Below, piece after piece: positions 53,552 through 61,937 of a stretch of 64,000 nt of DNA. Position 1 is the first letter of the stretch, and the number at the start of each line of letters is the position of its first letter. This DNA is from Exiguobacterium sp. s48 (lineage in GTDB: Bacteria; Bacillota; Bacilli; Exiguobacteriales; Exiguobacteriaceae): positions 1,550,001 through 1,614,000 of the forward strand of contig NZ_JACSKC010000001.1 in NCBI RefSeq assembly GCF_018617395.1, in the 5' to 3' direction. The notes under the pieces were generated by a model. That model was given only the letters and a program-made list of their open reading frames with translations. It searched no databases and was not told the DNA's origin. The position numbers and the translations under genes are program-made.

Positions 53552-54552
53552 CGAACCCCTCCCTTCTTCCGTTGTCGTATCAAGATCATGATGAAGACGA
53601 TTGCCCCGACCGTCCCGAGAATCAGTGAGACCGGGAGTTCGAACGGCATGATGATCGTCCGTGAAATCAAATCACTGACGAGAATCGCACCCATCCCGAC
53701 AAGACAGACCCATGGCAAGTTGCTGCGTAAATCATCCCCGCGGAACATCGAGACGAGGTTCGGGACGATGAGTCCAAGGAACGGTAAATTCCCGATGACC
53801 GTCGCCACGACCCCGACCGATAAGGCGATGAGCCCCGTCGCCATCATCATGAGCTGGTTATAGTTCACGCCGAGACTCGTCGCAATGTCTTCCCCTAATC
53901 CCGCGAGCGTCAAGCGATTCGCCAGTAAGAAGATGAGCACTGTCACGACGATGATGACCCATAGGTACTCGTAGCGCCCGATTTGCACCGAGGCAAACGA
54001 ACCGACGAACCAGCCCTCGATCGCCTGGCTTGCTCGGAAGAATAGACCGAGGAACGTCGAGATGGCGGAGATGACCGCCCCTAACATGAGCCCGATAATC
54101 GGCACGATGAGCGATGAACGAAGTTTGACCGAACGTAAGAACCAGAAGAAGACCATCGTCCCGATAAACGAGAAGACGATCGCCCCGGTCATCCGCATCA
54201 TGAGGCTCGGTGCCGGTACAAGTAAGTAAACGGTGAGCAGTCCGAGTCCCGCCCATTCGAGCGTCCCCGTCGTCGTCGGTTCGACGAGTCGGTTTTGCGT
54301 GATGAGCTGCATGACGAGCCCCGCCATCGCCATCGCCGCACCCGTCAGCATGAGGGCGATCGTCCGTGGGACTCGGGTGATCCAAAACATATCGAATCCG
54401 TCTGTCCGTGACAGATCGTACACCCCGGTAAAGAGCGACAGCACCGCCAAACCGAGGACGATGATCACGGTGAACATGAACGACTTCGTCCACAATCTAG
54501 AAAAGGAGGGCTGAGACATCGTCTCAACCCTGGCTGTCAAAGGTTTTTGCAT
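53548..54552 (-). CDS. Iron-siderophore ABC transporter, FecCD permease 1
   Basis: A 334-residue polytopic FecCD-family permease with about nine membrane segments and typical TRVPRTIALMLTGAAMAMAG near the N-terminus and LGEDIATSLGVNYNQ as the coupling region. It forms a heterodimer with the product of 52493-53551. It follows the binding-lipoprotein gene by 9 nt. Confidence 0.93.
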   Translation of the reverse strand: MQKPLTARVETMSQPSFSRLWTKSFMFTVIIVLGLAVLSLFTGVYDLSRTDGFDMFWITRVPRTIALMLTGAAMAMAGLVMQLITQNRLVEPTTTGTLEWAGLGLLTVYLLVPAPSLMMRMTGAIVFSFIGTMVFFWFLRSVKLRSSLIVPIIGLMLGAVISAISTFLGLFFRASQAIEGWFVGSFASVQIGRYEYLWVIIVVTVLIFLLANRLTLAGLGEDIATSLGVNYNQLMMMATGLIALSVGVVATVIGNLPFLGLIVPNLVSMFRGDDLRSNLPWVCLVGMGAILVSDLISRTIIMPFELPVSLILGTVGAIVFIMILIRQRKKGGVR

Positions 54553-54561
54553 GACGGAACC

Positions 54562-55563
54562 TTACTTCGCGAGCGCTTCCGTGACACTGTTGAAGAATTC
54601 TGCGTATGTTTGAATCGATTCGTTCAAGTACGTGTCTTTCGGGGCATAGACGATTTGCTCTTTCGTCACAGCCGTCGTCTTTTGAAGCGCCGGTGCGTTG
54701 TCAATCACGTCCTCTGCTGGTACAGCACCTTCCGCGTTACCAAGTGGTGCGTCACGGTCGAGGACGAACAACCAATCCGGGTTACTTTCCGCAATGGCTT
54801 CGACGGATACTTCGTCACCTTCGTGGTCACCTGTCGTCTTCTCGACTTCAAGGGCTGGGACCCATCCGAAGATGTCGTACATCGGTCCGAACACGCGTCC
54901 CGTCACCGGTGCTGAGAACCCAATGTCTCCACCCGATACGATGACCGACATGATTGTGTCTTCTCCGTTGTATGCCGCTTTCGCGTCTTCAATCGATTTC
55001 TCGAGGTCCGCGACGATGGCATCGGCTTCTGTGTTTTTGTCAAAGATTTTTCCGAGTGTGAGCGTCGTGTCCGTCAATCCTTTGACTAAAATCTCACCCG
55101 GTGTGCCTGAATCCTCTGGGATTTCGATGTTCAAATCGATGACCGCTGCTTCCGGTACCAACTTTTTGATGTCCTCGTAGTAATCTGCGAAACGTTGACC
55201 GACGATGACGACGTCCGGGTCAACTCCCGCAATCGCCTCTAAGTTCGGCTCGAAGTGCATGCCGACGTCTGCGATGTCTTTGTCAGATGCGTATGGTGAC
55301 TCCGCTGGAAGGAGTCCGATCGGTGCCGCCACCAAGTCGATGTCCCATGCTGCCAATGTCTCGAACGTCCGGTTATCAAGGGCGACGACCTTCTCCGGGT
55401 TGACCGGTACCTCGATTGTGCCGTGTGCGTCTGTAATTTCGACCGTCTCTGTCTTTGTTGCGCCGTCGACGTTTTCTTCTTTCTTCGTCTCACTCGTTCC
55501 GCCACATGCGGCGAGTACGAAGACGAGCAACGTCAACATGAGTGAAATCTTGAATTTCCCCAC
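54562..55563 (-). CDS. Iron-siderophore-binding lipoprotein
   Basis: A 333-residue periplasmic-type binding protein of the FatB/YclQ/CeuE group. A lipoprotein signal ends in VLAAC, giving a lipidated Cys near residue 20. The body has two lobes with VVALDNRTFETLAAWDI and DPDVVIVGQRFADYYEDI. GTG at 55563 is 9 nt from AGAGGAG. The ATG at 55572 sits directly against that site, so GTG is preferred. It is the first gene of the operon and lies under a Fur box. Confidence 0.92.
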   Translation of the reverse strand: MGKFKISLMLTLLVFVLAACGGTSETKKEENVDGATKTETVEITDAHGTIEVPVNPEKVVALDNRTFETLAAWDIDLVAAPIGLLPAESPYASDKDIADVGMHFEPNLEAIAGVDPDVVIVGQRFADYYEDIKKLVPEAAVIDLNIEIPEDSGTPGEILVKGLTDTTLTLGKIFDKNTEADAIVADLEKSIEDAKAAYNGEDTIMSVIVSGGDIGFSAPVTGRVFGPMYDIFGWVPALEVEKTTGDHEGDEVSVEAIAESNPDWLFVLDRDAPLGNAEGAVPAEDVIDNAPALQKTTAVTKEQIVYAPKDTYLNESIQTYAEFFNSVTEALAK

Positions 55564-55660
55564 TTCATCCATCTCCTCTGTATGTAAAGTTCAATGATTT
55601 TCATATCTGGAACGAGTCGCGTTGGTTATGTATGTCTATTCTCACGTACTCATTCTCATT

Positions 55661-55679
55661 GATAATGATTATCATTGTC
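55661..55679. promoter_or_regulatory. Fur box of the siderophore operon
   Basis: GATAATGATTATCATTGTC matches the 19-bp Fur consensus at all but one or two positions, and lies about 100 nt upstream of the lipoprotein start in the promoter region. It predicts iron repression. Confidence 0.92.
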
Positions 55680-55776
55680 GTTTTCATCAAGTAGCATAGC
55701 AAACAAAATGTGGATGCGCAATGCCAATTTGACAAGATTCGGATAGGAAAATTTTTCTTTCTATAAATGCACGCAC

Positions 55777-55805
55777 AAAAAAAGAAAGTGGAGGTCCACT
55801 TTCAA
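55777..55805 (-). terminator. Terminator of the phospholipase-like operon
   Basis: A perfect stem GAAAGTGGA/TCCACTTTC is followed on the minus strand by seven T, just after the stop at 55808. Confidence 0.88.
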
Positions 55806-55807
55806 AG

Positions 55808-56101
55808 TTACTCATTGTCAGTCGAATTTCGTTTTCGATTGAGAATGATATAGGTGGCGAATAAGACGAACGTATACGTCGCTGAAAAAATCACGATACT
55901 CAATAATCCGTCCGGTATGATTTTCGTGATGAAGAACAGCGAGAATACAACCGAGAAAAACAAATACGGTCCTCGATCGTCAGTCGATGTGTCTCGCCAG
56001 TAAATGATCAAGATGACAAGCGCAAGCGGACCGCAAAGGGCATACAACATAAAAAATGGTACACGGCGCATTAGAAACGGAATGTTCTTCGGTTCGTCCA
56101 T
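55808..56101 (-). CDS. Small membrane protein, operon position 3
   Basis: A 97-residue protein with two to three hydrophobic segments and a basic C-terminus. No family is recognised. ATG at 56101 is 9 nt after CGGAGG. The longer open frame to 56233 overlaps the preceding gene and is not used. It starts 5 nt after the stop of the 95-residue gene, so the three genes are tightly coupled. Confidence 0.6.
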   Translation of the reverse strand: MDEPKNIPFLMRRVPFFMLYALCGPLALVILIIYWRDTSTDDRGPYLFFSVVFSLFFITKIIPDGLLSIVIFSATYTFVLFATYIILNRKRNSTDNE

Positions 56102-56106
56102 CTGAC

Positions 56107-56394
56107 TCACGCCTCCGAAATCCCATTCGCCAACAGCAACAAGAAAATCCAAATCGACAATGGAATCATCAATCCAATCGTCGCAAGGATTGTGTATATT
56201 TTGATGACTTGATCTTTCCAAAACAATCCCCAAATCAATGTGACGAACAATCCGACATCAATCGCGACATATACCCAGATGACCATCATCAATTCGAGAT
56301 TCGGAAACACCCGTCCGTTCAGCGTGAAAAAAGTGATGACCGTCAAGAGGAAGAGTCCGAGCGTCGCGTATAGCGGGGCAAATCGCTTGTTCAT
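56107..56394 (-). CDS. Small membrane protein, operon position 2
   Basis: A 95-residue protein with three predicted membrane segments (about residues 8-24, 33-52 and 66-88). No family is recognised. It overlaps the phospholipase-like gene by ATGA at 56391-56394, indicating translational coupling. Confidence 0.6.
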   Translation of the reverse strand: MNKRFAPLYATLGLFLLTVITFFTLNGRVFPNLELMMVIWVYVAIDVGLFVTLIWGLFWKDQVIKIYTILATIGLMIPLSIWIFLLLLANGISEA

Positions 56395-56957
56395 ACGAGC
56401 ATCGCCCGCTTCCGTTTGACCATCTCCAGGCAGCGGCGGACACACGTATCGACATAGCCATCGAACTGATGCGGCAAGAACATTGTGTACGTCCCCTCTT
56501 CTGTCATCGCCGCGTCCCGCTCGACTTTTTCGACCAGTTCAACGAACTTCGGATTTCCTTTCAAGCGTTCAAAATCGAACGTCCCGAGGCGTTTCGACAG
56601 CCGAGCATTATACGCATCAAAGTCCGCATAATAGGCTGCCTGTTTCTCTGGACTCTGTGCGATGACTTCCTTCAGCCAACTCTTATAAAACCCTTGCAAC
56701 CATATCTCATCCGCGACAAGATGCGCATAGTAACCAAGTCGAAATGACATCTCCTCATCCTCACTATCACGCCAGTACTGTTCGAAATCGAGGCGACGCG
56801 ACAAATCATCATGTCTCCCCGCATAGTAATGTGAATCCCCTTTTTCGGTCGTTGCGTCCGGCGCAAGACTTCCGAGCATAAATGCGACCTCATCCACCTC
56901 TGACAACGCTGGGAACATCTCGTTCGCGATGACGAGATGCATCAAATGCGAACCCAT
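56391..56957 (-). CDS. Zinc-dependent phospholipase C-like protein
   Basis: A 188-residue, all-helical, His/Asp-rich protein of the Zn_dep_PLPC (PF00882-type) group. MGSHLMHLVIAN, GSLAPDATTEKGDSHYY and GYYAHLVADEIWL supply the metal-ligand set. Many bacterial members are small and lack a signal peptide, as here, and their substrates are unknown, so phospholipase activity is only a family label. ATG at 56957 is 8 nt after AGGAGGTG. It heads a three-gene operon with two small membrane proteins. Confidence 0.8.
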   Translation of the reverse strand: MGSHLMHLVIANEMFPALSEVDEVAFMLGSLAPDATTEKGDSHYYAGRHDDLSRRLDFEQYWRDSEDEEMSFRLGYYAHLVADEIWLQGFYKSWLKEVIAQSPEKQAAYYADFDAYNARLSKRLGTFDFERLKGNPKFVELVEKVERDAAMTEEGTYTMFLPHQFDGYVDTCVRRCLEMVKRKRAMLV

Positions 56958-57034
56958 CACGACACCTCCTTTCCCACATTATTCCATCAGTCATTTCGCT
57001 AGACAACCTGAATCAATATTTGATAGGATGACTT

Positions 57035-57050
57035 TACTGAACGGTCAGTA
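57035..57050. promoter_or_regulatory. Likely TetR operator of the SMR operon
   Basis: TACTGA-ACGG-TCAGTA is a 6-bp-arm palindrome of the TGACCGNTCA type used by many TetR/QacR regulators. It overlaps a TATAGT -10-like element 20 nt before the TetR gene, fitting autoregulation. Confidence 0.7.
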
Positions 57051-57072
57051 TAGTAAAGCGAGGTGTTTGATC

Positions 57073-57600
57073 ATGAATAAAAAACAATTGTTGCTACAAA
57101 CAGCCGCCCAGATGATTCGAGAGGACGGCATCAGTCAGTTGTCGCTCGAACGGTTGGCGACGAAAGCGGGCATCACAAAAGCCGGGGTCCTCTACCATTT
57201 CGACAGCAAGGCCAACTTGTTGCGTCAGATGAACGAGCTCGCCATCGAGACGTTCGAGAAACGAATCAGTGATCATCTCTCCGATGGTCCATATTCGTTC
57301 ACCCGCGCCTATGCGCTCGCCACATTGGAGGATGTCGATCATGGAGACACAGACCTTGTCGCCGTCTTCATCTCCTCACAAGAAGATGCGACGAGCGAGT
57401 CGATTTGGAGCGACGTATCGACCGGTTGGAACGAGCGATTCGCTGCCGATGGGCCCGATCAGGATGCGATTTTAAAACTTCGTCTCCTCTGTGACGGCTT
57501 TTGGTTCGCCGTTCTTTATGGGTACAGTGAGTCGTTCAAGGACCGTGCGGCGACACTCATTCGGGAATCATGTGACGAGTTGGTTCAAGGAGGTTCGTAA
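57073..57600 (+). CDS. TetR-family transcriptional regulator
   Basis: A 175-residue repressor. The N-terminal helix-turn-helix (about residues 8-55) reads LSLERLATKAGITKAGVLYHFDSKANLL, the standard TetR recognition segment. The C-terminal domain binds a ligand that cannot be named. ATG at 57073 has a GCGAGGTG site. The two SMR efflux genes follow directly, starting 2 nt after its stop, so it probably controls them and itself through the palindrome at 57035-57050. Confidence 0.9.
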   Translation: MNKKQLLLQTAAQMIREDGISQLSLERLATKAGITKAGVLYHFDSKANLLRQMNELAIETFEKRISDHLSDGPYSFTRAYALATLEDVDHGDTDLVAVFISSQEDATSESIWSDVSTGWNERFAADGPDQDAILKLRLLCDGFWFAVLYGYSESFKDRAATLIRESCDELVQGGS

Positions 57601-57601
57601 T

Positions 57602-57910
57602 ATGGGATTCATCTATTTGGTCGGGGCCATCGCCTCGGAACTGTTCGGGTCGAGCATGTTGAAAGTGAACGCCACCTCGACGAGCCGACTTCCGATTCTC
57701 GGGGTCGCCTTCGGTTATGGGACAGCGTTTTATCTCTTATCACTTGCCCTCTTCACCATCCCGCTCAGCTTCGCCTATGCGTTTTGGAGCGGGGTCGGGA
57801 CGGCGCTCACGGCGGTGATCGGTTTCGTCGTCTTCCGAGAACAGATCAGTCGTCAAAAAATTGCGGGGATCGGGCTCGTCATCATCGGGCTCGTCTTGAT
57901 GAAAGTGTGA
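57602..57910 (+). CDS. Small multidrug resistance (SMR) protein, subunit 1
   Basis: A 102-residue four-helix membrane protein. The key membrane Glu is in ASELFGSSMLK near residue 13, and the family GW-like segment is AYAFWSGVGTALTAVIG. SMR proteins export cationic drugs or guanidinium compounds by proton antiport. Paired genes, as here, usually make heterodimers of the EbrAB/YkkCD kind. Its GTG-rich start region overlaps the TetR end by spacing of only 2 nt. Confidence 0.9.
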   Translation: MGFIYLVGAIASELFGSSMLKVNATSTSRLPILGVAFGYGTAFYLLSLALFTIPLSFAYAFWSGVGTALTAVIGFVVFREQISRQKIAGIGLVIIGLVLMKV

Positions 57911-57921
57911 GGTGAATCGGC

Positions 57922-58254
57922 ATGAAAGCCTATCTTTTACTGTTCTTTTCTATCGGATTTGAGGTACTCGGGACATCGATGTTGAAGCTGTCGGACGGAT
58001 TCACGAATCTCGTGCCGAGTGCCGTCCTTTTGGTCAGTTTCGCCGCCTCGTTCACCCTCATGGGCATCGTGTTAAAGACGATTCCCCTCAGTATCGCCTA
58101 TAGCATTTGGGCTGGACTCGGGACGGTGGCGACCGGACTCATCGGGGTGTTCGTGTACGGGGAAGTTCTTTCGGCGTTGAACGGAATCGGTCTCTTGTTG
58201 ATCGTCCTCGGCGTCATCGTGATGAATCAACGAAGAGAGGAAGTCGTGACATGA
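57922..58254 (+). CDS. Small multidrug resistance (SMR) protein, subunit 2
   Basis: A 110-residue four-helix SMR protein with FEVLGTSMLKLSDGF (essential Glu) and AYSIWAGLGTVATGLIG. It is paired with the preceding SMR gene 11 nt upstream and probably forms a heterodimer. The stop overlaps the next gene's ATG (ATGA at 58251-58254). Confidence 0.9.
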   Translation: MKAYLLLFFSIGFEVLGTSMLKLSDGFTNLVPSAVLLVSFAASFTLMGIVLKTIPLSIAYSIWAGLGTVATGLIGVFVYGEVLSALNGIGLLLIVLGVIVMNQRREEVVT

Positions 58255-58610
58255 ACGAGTTGGCAGATCATCTTCAAACACTAGAAGAAGCGTTATTGAC
58301 GACGGAAGTCAGGCAGTCGACGGAGCGATTGCGTGAACTGTTGACCGACGACTTCTTTGAAATCGGTAGCTCGGGACGTTTGCTGTATCAAAATTGGGAT
58401 CAGACGACACTCCAGCTCGACCCGATCGAGGCGGAGTTATCCGAATTCACGCTGCATCCGTTGACGGAAGGTCACGTCTTGGTGACGTACCGTCTCGTTC
58501 AACCGAAACTAAATCGTGTGACACGTCGCAGCTCGATTTGGGTATTCGTGGACGGACGTTGGAAGATGCGATTCCACCAAGGCACGGTCGTCCCACCGGA
58601 GGCAACTTGA
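58251..58610 (+). CDS. NTF2-like (DUF4440) protein in efflux operon
   Basis: A 119-residue NTF2-like protein with DDFFEIGSSGRLLYQ, VLVTYRLV and SSIWVFVDGRWKMRFHQGT, the last being the diagnostic DUF4440 end. It is translationally coupled to the second SMR gene by ATGA. The same fold occurs at 45118. A role in the drug response is suggested only by context. Confidence 0.82.
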   Translation: MNELADHLQTLEEALLTTEVRQSTERLRELLTDDFFEIGSSGRLLYQNWDQTTLQLDPIEAELSEFTLHPLTEGHVLVTYRLVQPKLNRVTRRSSIWVFVDGRWKMRFHQGTVVPPEAT

Positions 58611-58679
58611 TTGCCGAACATCCTCGTCATCCGCTACTCTGAAGTGGAATCTAAGCGTGACGAAAGGGGCAATTTTCAC

Positions 58680-59279
58680 ATGAAAATTTTACTCATCGGG
58701 GCAAGCGGCACGATCGGGCAGGCCGTCGCAAAAGAGTTGGAGAAAACACATACAATCATCCGGGCTGGGCGTAACGGGGCGGACGTGCAAGTCGATCTCA
58801 CTTCTGAAGACAGCATCCGCCAGATGTATGAGACGGTCGGGCGCGTCGACGCGGTCATCAGCACGGCGGGCAGCACGCATTTCGGTCCACTTTCCGAAAT
58901 GACGCCGGCGGATAATCAGAAGAGTATCGACAGCAAGATTAAAGGACAAGTCAACCTCGTCCTTCTCGGGCTCGATTATGTGAACGATGGTGGTAGCTTT
59001 ACACTGACGAGCGGAATCTTGATGGACGACCCCATCAAAGAAGGCGCATCGGCGGCACTCGCGAACGGTGCCATCAAAGGATTCGTGACCGGTTCGGCGA
59101 TCGAGATGCCACGGGGCATCCGCATCAACAACGTCAGTCCGAACGTCCTCGTCGAAGCACTCGATGCGTATGGTCCTTATTTCCGTGGTTACGAGGCGGT
59201 ACCGGGTGAACGGGTCGCCCTCGCCTACGTGAAGAGCGTCGAAGGCGCGCAGACTGGACAGACGTACGAAGTGTATTAA
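58680..59279 (+). CDS. Short-chain dehydrogenase/reductase (SDR), short form
   Basis: A 199-residue NAD(P)-binding protein. The Rossmann motif is LLIGASGTIGQAVAKEL at the N-terminus, NAG-like STAGSTHFG follows, and active-site-like SGILMDDPIKEGASAALANGAIKGF carries Ser with an atypical Tyr-x3-Lys region (no clear YxxxK). It resembles the short SDRs often annotated near TetR genes. ATG at 58680 has GAAAGGGG. It is the last gene of the TetR-SMR operon. Confidence 0.82.
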   Translation: MKILLIGASGTIGQAVAKELEKTHTIIRAGRNGADVQVDLTSEDSIRQMYETVGRVDAVISTAGSTHFGPLSEMTPADNQKSIDSKIKGQVNLVLLGLDYVNDGGSFTLTSGILMDDPIKEGASAALANGAIKGFVTGSAIEMPRGIRINNVSPNVLVEALDAYGPYFRGYEAVPGERVALAYVKSVEGAQTGQTYEVY

Positions 59280-59284
59280 TCTTG

Positions 59285-59312
59285 AAGCATCTCCTCAGGA
59301 GGTGCTTTTTTC
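59285..59312 (+). terminator. Terminator of the TetR-SMR-SDR operon
   Basis: The stem AGCATCTCCT/AGGAGGTGCT (one wobble) has a 3-nt loop and is followed by six T, 5 nt after the SDR stop. From here to 59625 the DNA is very AT-rich; I see a promoter-like TATAAT near 59552 but no gene. Confidence 0.85.
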
Positions 59313-59625
59313 GTACCTTGCACTAAATTCATTTTTCATTCTTTACAAAAACCTTACCCTACAGAATTTATTTAATTTTGATAACACATTAAAATATAGT
59401 GTCATTTTTAATTTTATATATTCATATATTGATATTGTAGAGAAGATAATCAAAAGAAATACAATATTGGGATTAGGTACAAATTATACATTTTAATAGT
59501 TATTTGTTACTATAATCAACCAAAGTTGTATTAATTGTTATCGGATTGTAATATAATTGCTTTCGGATGCAGAATGAAAATGTTTCCATTATTTTTGAAC
59601 AAAATAAAAAAAGGAGCATCAAATT

Positions 59626-60597
59626 ATGAAAAGATTCTTTGCACTTCCTATTATGTTTGCTTTAATTCTAGGAACATTATTTTCTAGCAATAGCTCGGTA
59701 TATGCTGGAGAACTAGAAGATATTACACTTAAAGAAATTGAACAGGTTTTAATTGATAACATGAAAAATAACAACATCGATATCGAATTAGGTACTCACG
59801 AGTATGTGGAATACCTAATGGCACAACAATTAGAACACCAAGATCAGTCATTACTTGTTCATCCTCAATATGAATCAATTAACTATTATATAGGAGAATA
59901 CCTTTATCAATTAAGTTTGTTCCAATCTGATAACCCTAATGAATATATGGATACCCATTTCTTAAATATGACAATCGAAGAACTTAAAGAGAAAATTAAA
60001 CTACGTAATGAAGAAGAACAACAAGTGGGCAGAGCATCGTATATCACAAAATCTGAACCATCTGATTTATCGGCGATGTCAACTTACAGTCCCTCTAAAG
60101 CTATAGTTTACGCAAAAGAATACGCAGAAAAAACTAACCCAAAATACAAACGATATAACTTAAATTGTACAAACTTCGTCTCACAAGCTATTCATGCTGG
60201 CGGGAAAGTGGAAAGCAAACCTTCCCCTGTAAATAAAGGAATGCTTGAAACTACAACATACTGGTTTAATGATAACTATATGGAGTGTAGCGGTTCGAAC
60301 AGTTGTTACATGAGGGACAAAACCTCTACTTCATGGGTTCGTGTCACTGACTTTTATTCATATTGGACAAAAAAAGGTATGAAAACTGTAACAAGCACTA
60401 ATCAAAGTACAATTATCAGCAATGCAAGTGTAGGGGATATTATTCAATTTAAAAATAGTAGTGGGTGGTATCACTCTGTAATTGTAAATCGAAAAGCCAA
60501 TGGCACTATTTACATCGCTTCCAATACTTTAAATTATTACGATAAAAACTTTAAAGTGACTGATGCTGTATCTTATCGGGTAATCAAAATGCGATAA
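59626..60597 (+). CDS. Secreted amidase-domain (Amidase_6-type) protein
   Basis: A 323-residue exported protein. A signal peptide (about residues 1-27, ending VYA) is followed by a helical, acidic region of 120 residues, then a papain-like amidase domain. The start of that domain, AIVYAKEYAEKTNPKYKRYN, precedes the catalytic Cys in LNCTNFVSQAIHAGGK, and His lies in GWYHSVIVNRK. Family members are wall- or peptide-directed amidases, mostly uncharacterised. The gene is much richer in A+T than most of the window, with AAAAAAAGGAG as ribosome site. That suggests recent transfer. Confidence 0.85.
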   Translation: MKRFFALPIMFALILGTLFSSNSSVYAGELEDITLKEIEQVLIDNMKNNNIDIELGTHEYVEYLMAQQLEHQDQSLLVHPQYESINYYIGEYLYQLSLFQSDNPNEYMDTHFLNMTIEELKEKIKLRNEEEQQVGRASYITKSEPSDLSAMSTYSPSKAIVYAKEYAEKTNPKYKRYNLNCTNFVSQAIHAGGKVESKPSPVNKGMLETTTYWFNDNYMECSGSNSCYMRDKTSTSWVRVTDFYSYWTKKGMKTVTSTNQSTIISNASVGDIIQFKNSSGWYHSVIVNRKANGTIYIASNTLNYYDKNFKVTDAVSYRVIKMR

Positions 60598-60646
60598 AAT
60601 TAAAATATCTAACATAAAATATTTTAAAAGAACTGAGGAAAAGATC

Positions 60647-61102
60647 ATGTGGAAAAACAAAAAAGTCATATACATTATTGTCCCCTTCGCTTTTCTTGTA
60701 CTTTGGATAACATATTCAATCAATCAGCCCCCAAAATGGTTCGGACAATCAACGGATGGTAAATGGGAAGCGGACTTCAACAGTGAAGTGACTTCTCCAA
60801 AAGGGTATTGGAGCGGAAGAATCTATTCTGAACAGGACCACCGAGTTGAGGTCCAAACGATTGCTTTGAGTAAAAATGGTAAACTCATTCACGATTTAGA
60901 TGTCAATGAAACCGTAACGAAGAACCAAGAAATTGAGTATCTGTCTACAACCAAAACATTTTCTGATAAACAGGATGAATATGTCGTTCAAGTAACTTGG
61001 AAAGACTCTAGTGGCACTTATCAAGATGTAATCCACTTATCCCCTCAAACAAGATATTTTGTTTTGCCGAAAGTCTTATTCGGTTCTCACTTGTCTTACT
61101 AA
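60647..61102 (+). CDS. Single-pass membrane protein of unknown function, AT-rich island
   Basis: A 151-residue protein with one N-terminal membrane segment (about residues 6-24) and an extracytoplasmic beta-rich domain of about 120 residues (themes WEADFNSEV, YVVQVTWKDS). No family is recognised. It lies 49 nt after the amidase gene in the same AT-rich island and may be its partner or inhibitor. That is only a suggestion from position. Confidence 0.6.
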   Translation: MWKNKKVIYIIVPFAFLVLWITYSINQPPKWFGQSTDGKWEADFNSEVTSPKGYWSGRIYSEQDHRVEVQTIALSKNGKLIHDLDVNETVTKNQEIEYLSTTKTFSDKQDEYVVQVTWKDSSGTYQDVIHLSPQTRYFVLPKVLFGSHLSY

Positions 61103-61115
61103 CTTTTAATACACA

Positions 61116-61160
61116 AGAAATGGCTGGATGAAGAAAATAAACCTTCATCCAGCCATTTCT
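61116..61160. terminator. Bidirectional terminator between the AT-rich island and fetAB
   Basis: A perfect 18-bp inverted repeat (61116-61133 with 61143-61160) has a 9-nt loop. The arms end in A and T tracts, and it separates convergent genes. Confidence 0.88.
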
Positions 61161-61175
61161 ATATCTCTCCTATTT

Positions 61176-61937
61176 CTATTTCCGATAGGTCAGTCCGATA
61201 TACTGCATCTTCTCGTTGAACAGACGTGGGTATGCGAGATAACCGACGAGCGTCGCCGAGATTGAGGCGGTCGTCAAAATCAAGAACAGGATCAAGAGTT
61301 GGTACAGGACCGCTTCCATCGGGTCTGCTCCCCCGATGATGAGACCGCTCATCATTCCCGGTAGTTGGACGAGCCCCATCGTCTTTTGCGCCTCGACAGT
61401 CGGAATCATGCTCGTGCGAATCGCATTCTTCAAGCTGCGGTCGATGGCCACTTTCGGTGTGCCGCCGAGTGAAAGAATGAGTTCGATGACGTCGTCGCTC
61501 CGCTCGACCTCGTCTTTGAACTTGTTCAAGAATAGGAGCGACAACACCATGCTGTTCCCGATGACCATCCCACTAATCGGAATGACCTTTTCCGGCTCAA
61601 ATGGGATGATACCGAGCCCGAGCATGAGTCCCATCGTCAGCGCTTCGATCGTCACGAGCGTCAAGACGATGATCCACATGATGCCCGGAATCCCGTCCCC
61701 TTTCCGTCGGATATTTTGTGTCGCTGCGACAATCATGAGTAAAATCATCAACAGCATGAAGATCGGACTGTCGCTCTCAAAGACGAACGTCAGGATATAG
61801 CCGATGATCAACAGTTGAATGATGGAGCGGACGGTCGCAATGATAATATCACGCTCGAGTCCAAGTCGTAGGACGAGTGTCAAGGCGAGCGGGATGACGA
61901 CGAAGATGAGCGCCGTCGCGAGTTCAATATATGACAT
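61176..61937 (-). CDS. fetB: Putative iron export ABC permease, FetB/YbbM family
   Basis: A 253-residue polytopic protein of the UPF0014/FetB family, with about seven membrane segments and the conserved GNSMVLSLLFLNKF and TVEAQKTMGLVQLPGMMSG regions. In E. coli FetAB is linked to iron export and oxidative stress resistance. Transport direction here is inferred from family. The ATG at 61937 overlaps the fetA stop by one base (TGATG), with GGGGGGAAG as ribosome site. Confidence 0.9.
   Translation of the reverse strand: MSYIELATALIFVVIPLALTLVLRLGLERDIIIATVRSIIQLLIIGYILTFVFESDSPIFMLLMILLMIVAATQNIRRKGDGIPGIMWIIVLTLVTIEALTMGLMLGLGIIPFEPEKVIPISGMVIGNSMVLSLLFLNKFKDEVERSDDVIELILSLGGTPKVAIDRSLKNAIRTSMIPTVEAQKTMGLVQLPGMMSGLIIGGADPMEAVLYQLLILFLILTTASISATLVGYLAYPRLFNEKMQYIGLTYRK

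Noticed and set aside
59302-59496. 64-codon AT-rich open frame after the SDR operon terminator
   Set aside because: It starts inside the terminator T-run, has no ribosome site, and its Phe/Asn/Ile-rich composition is that of random AT-rich DNA.
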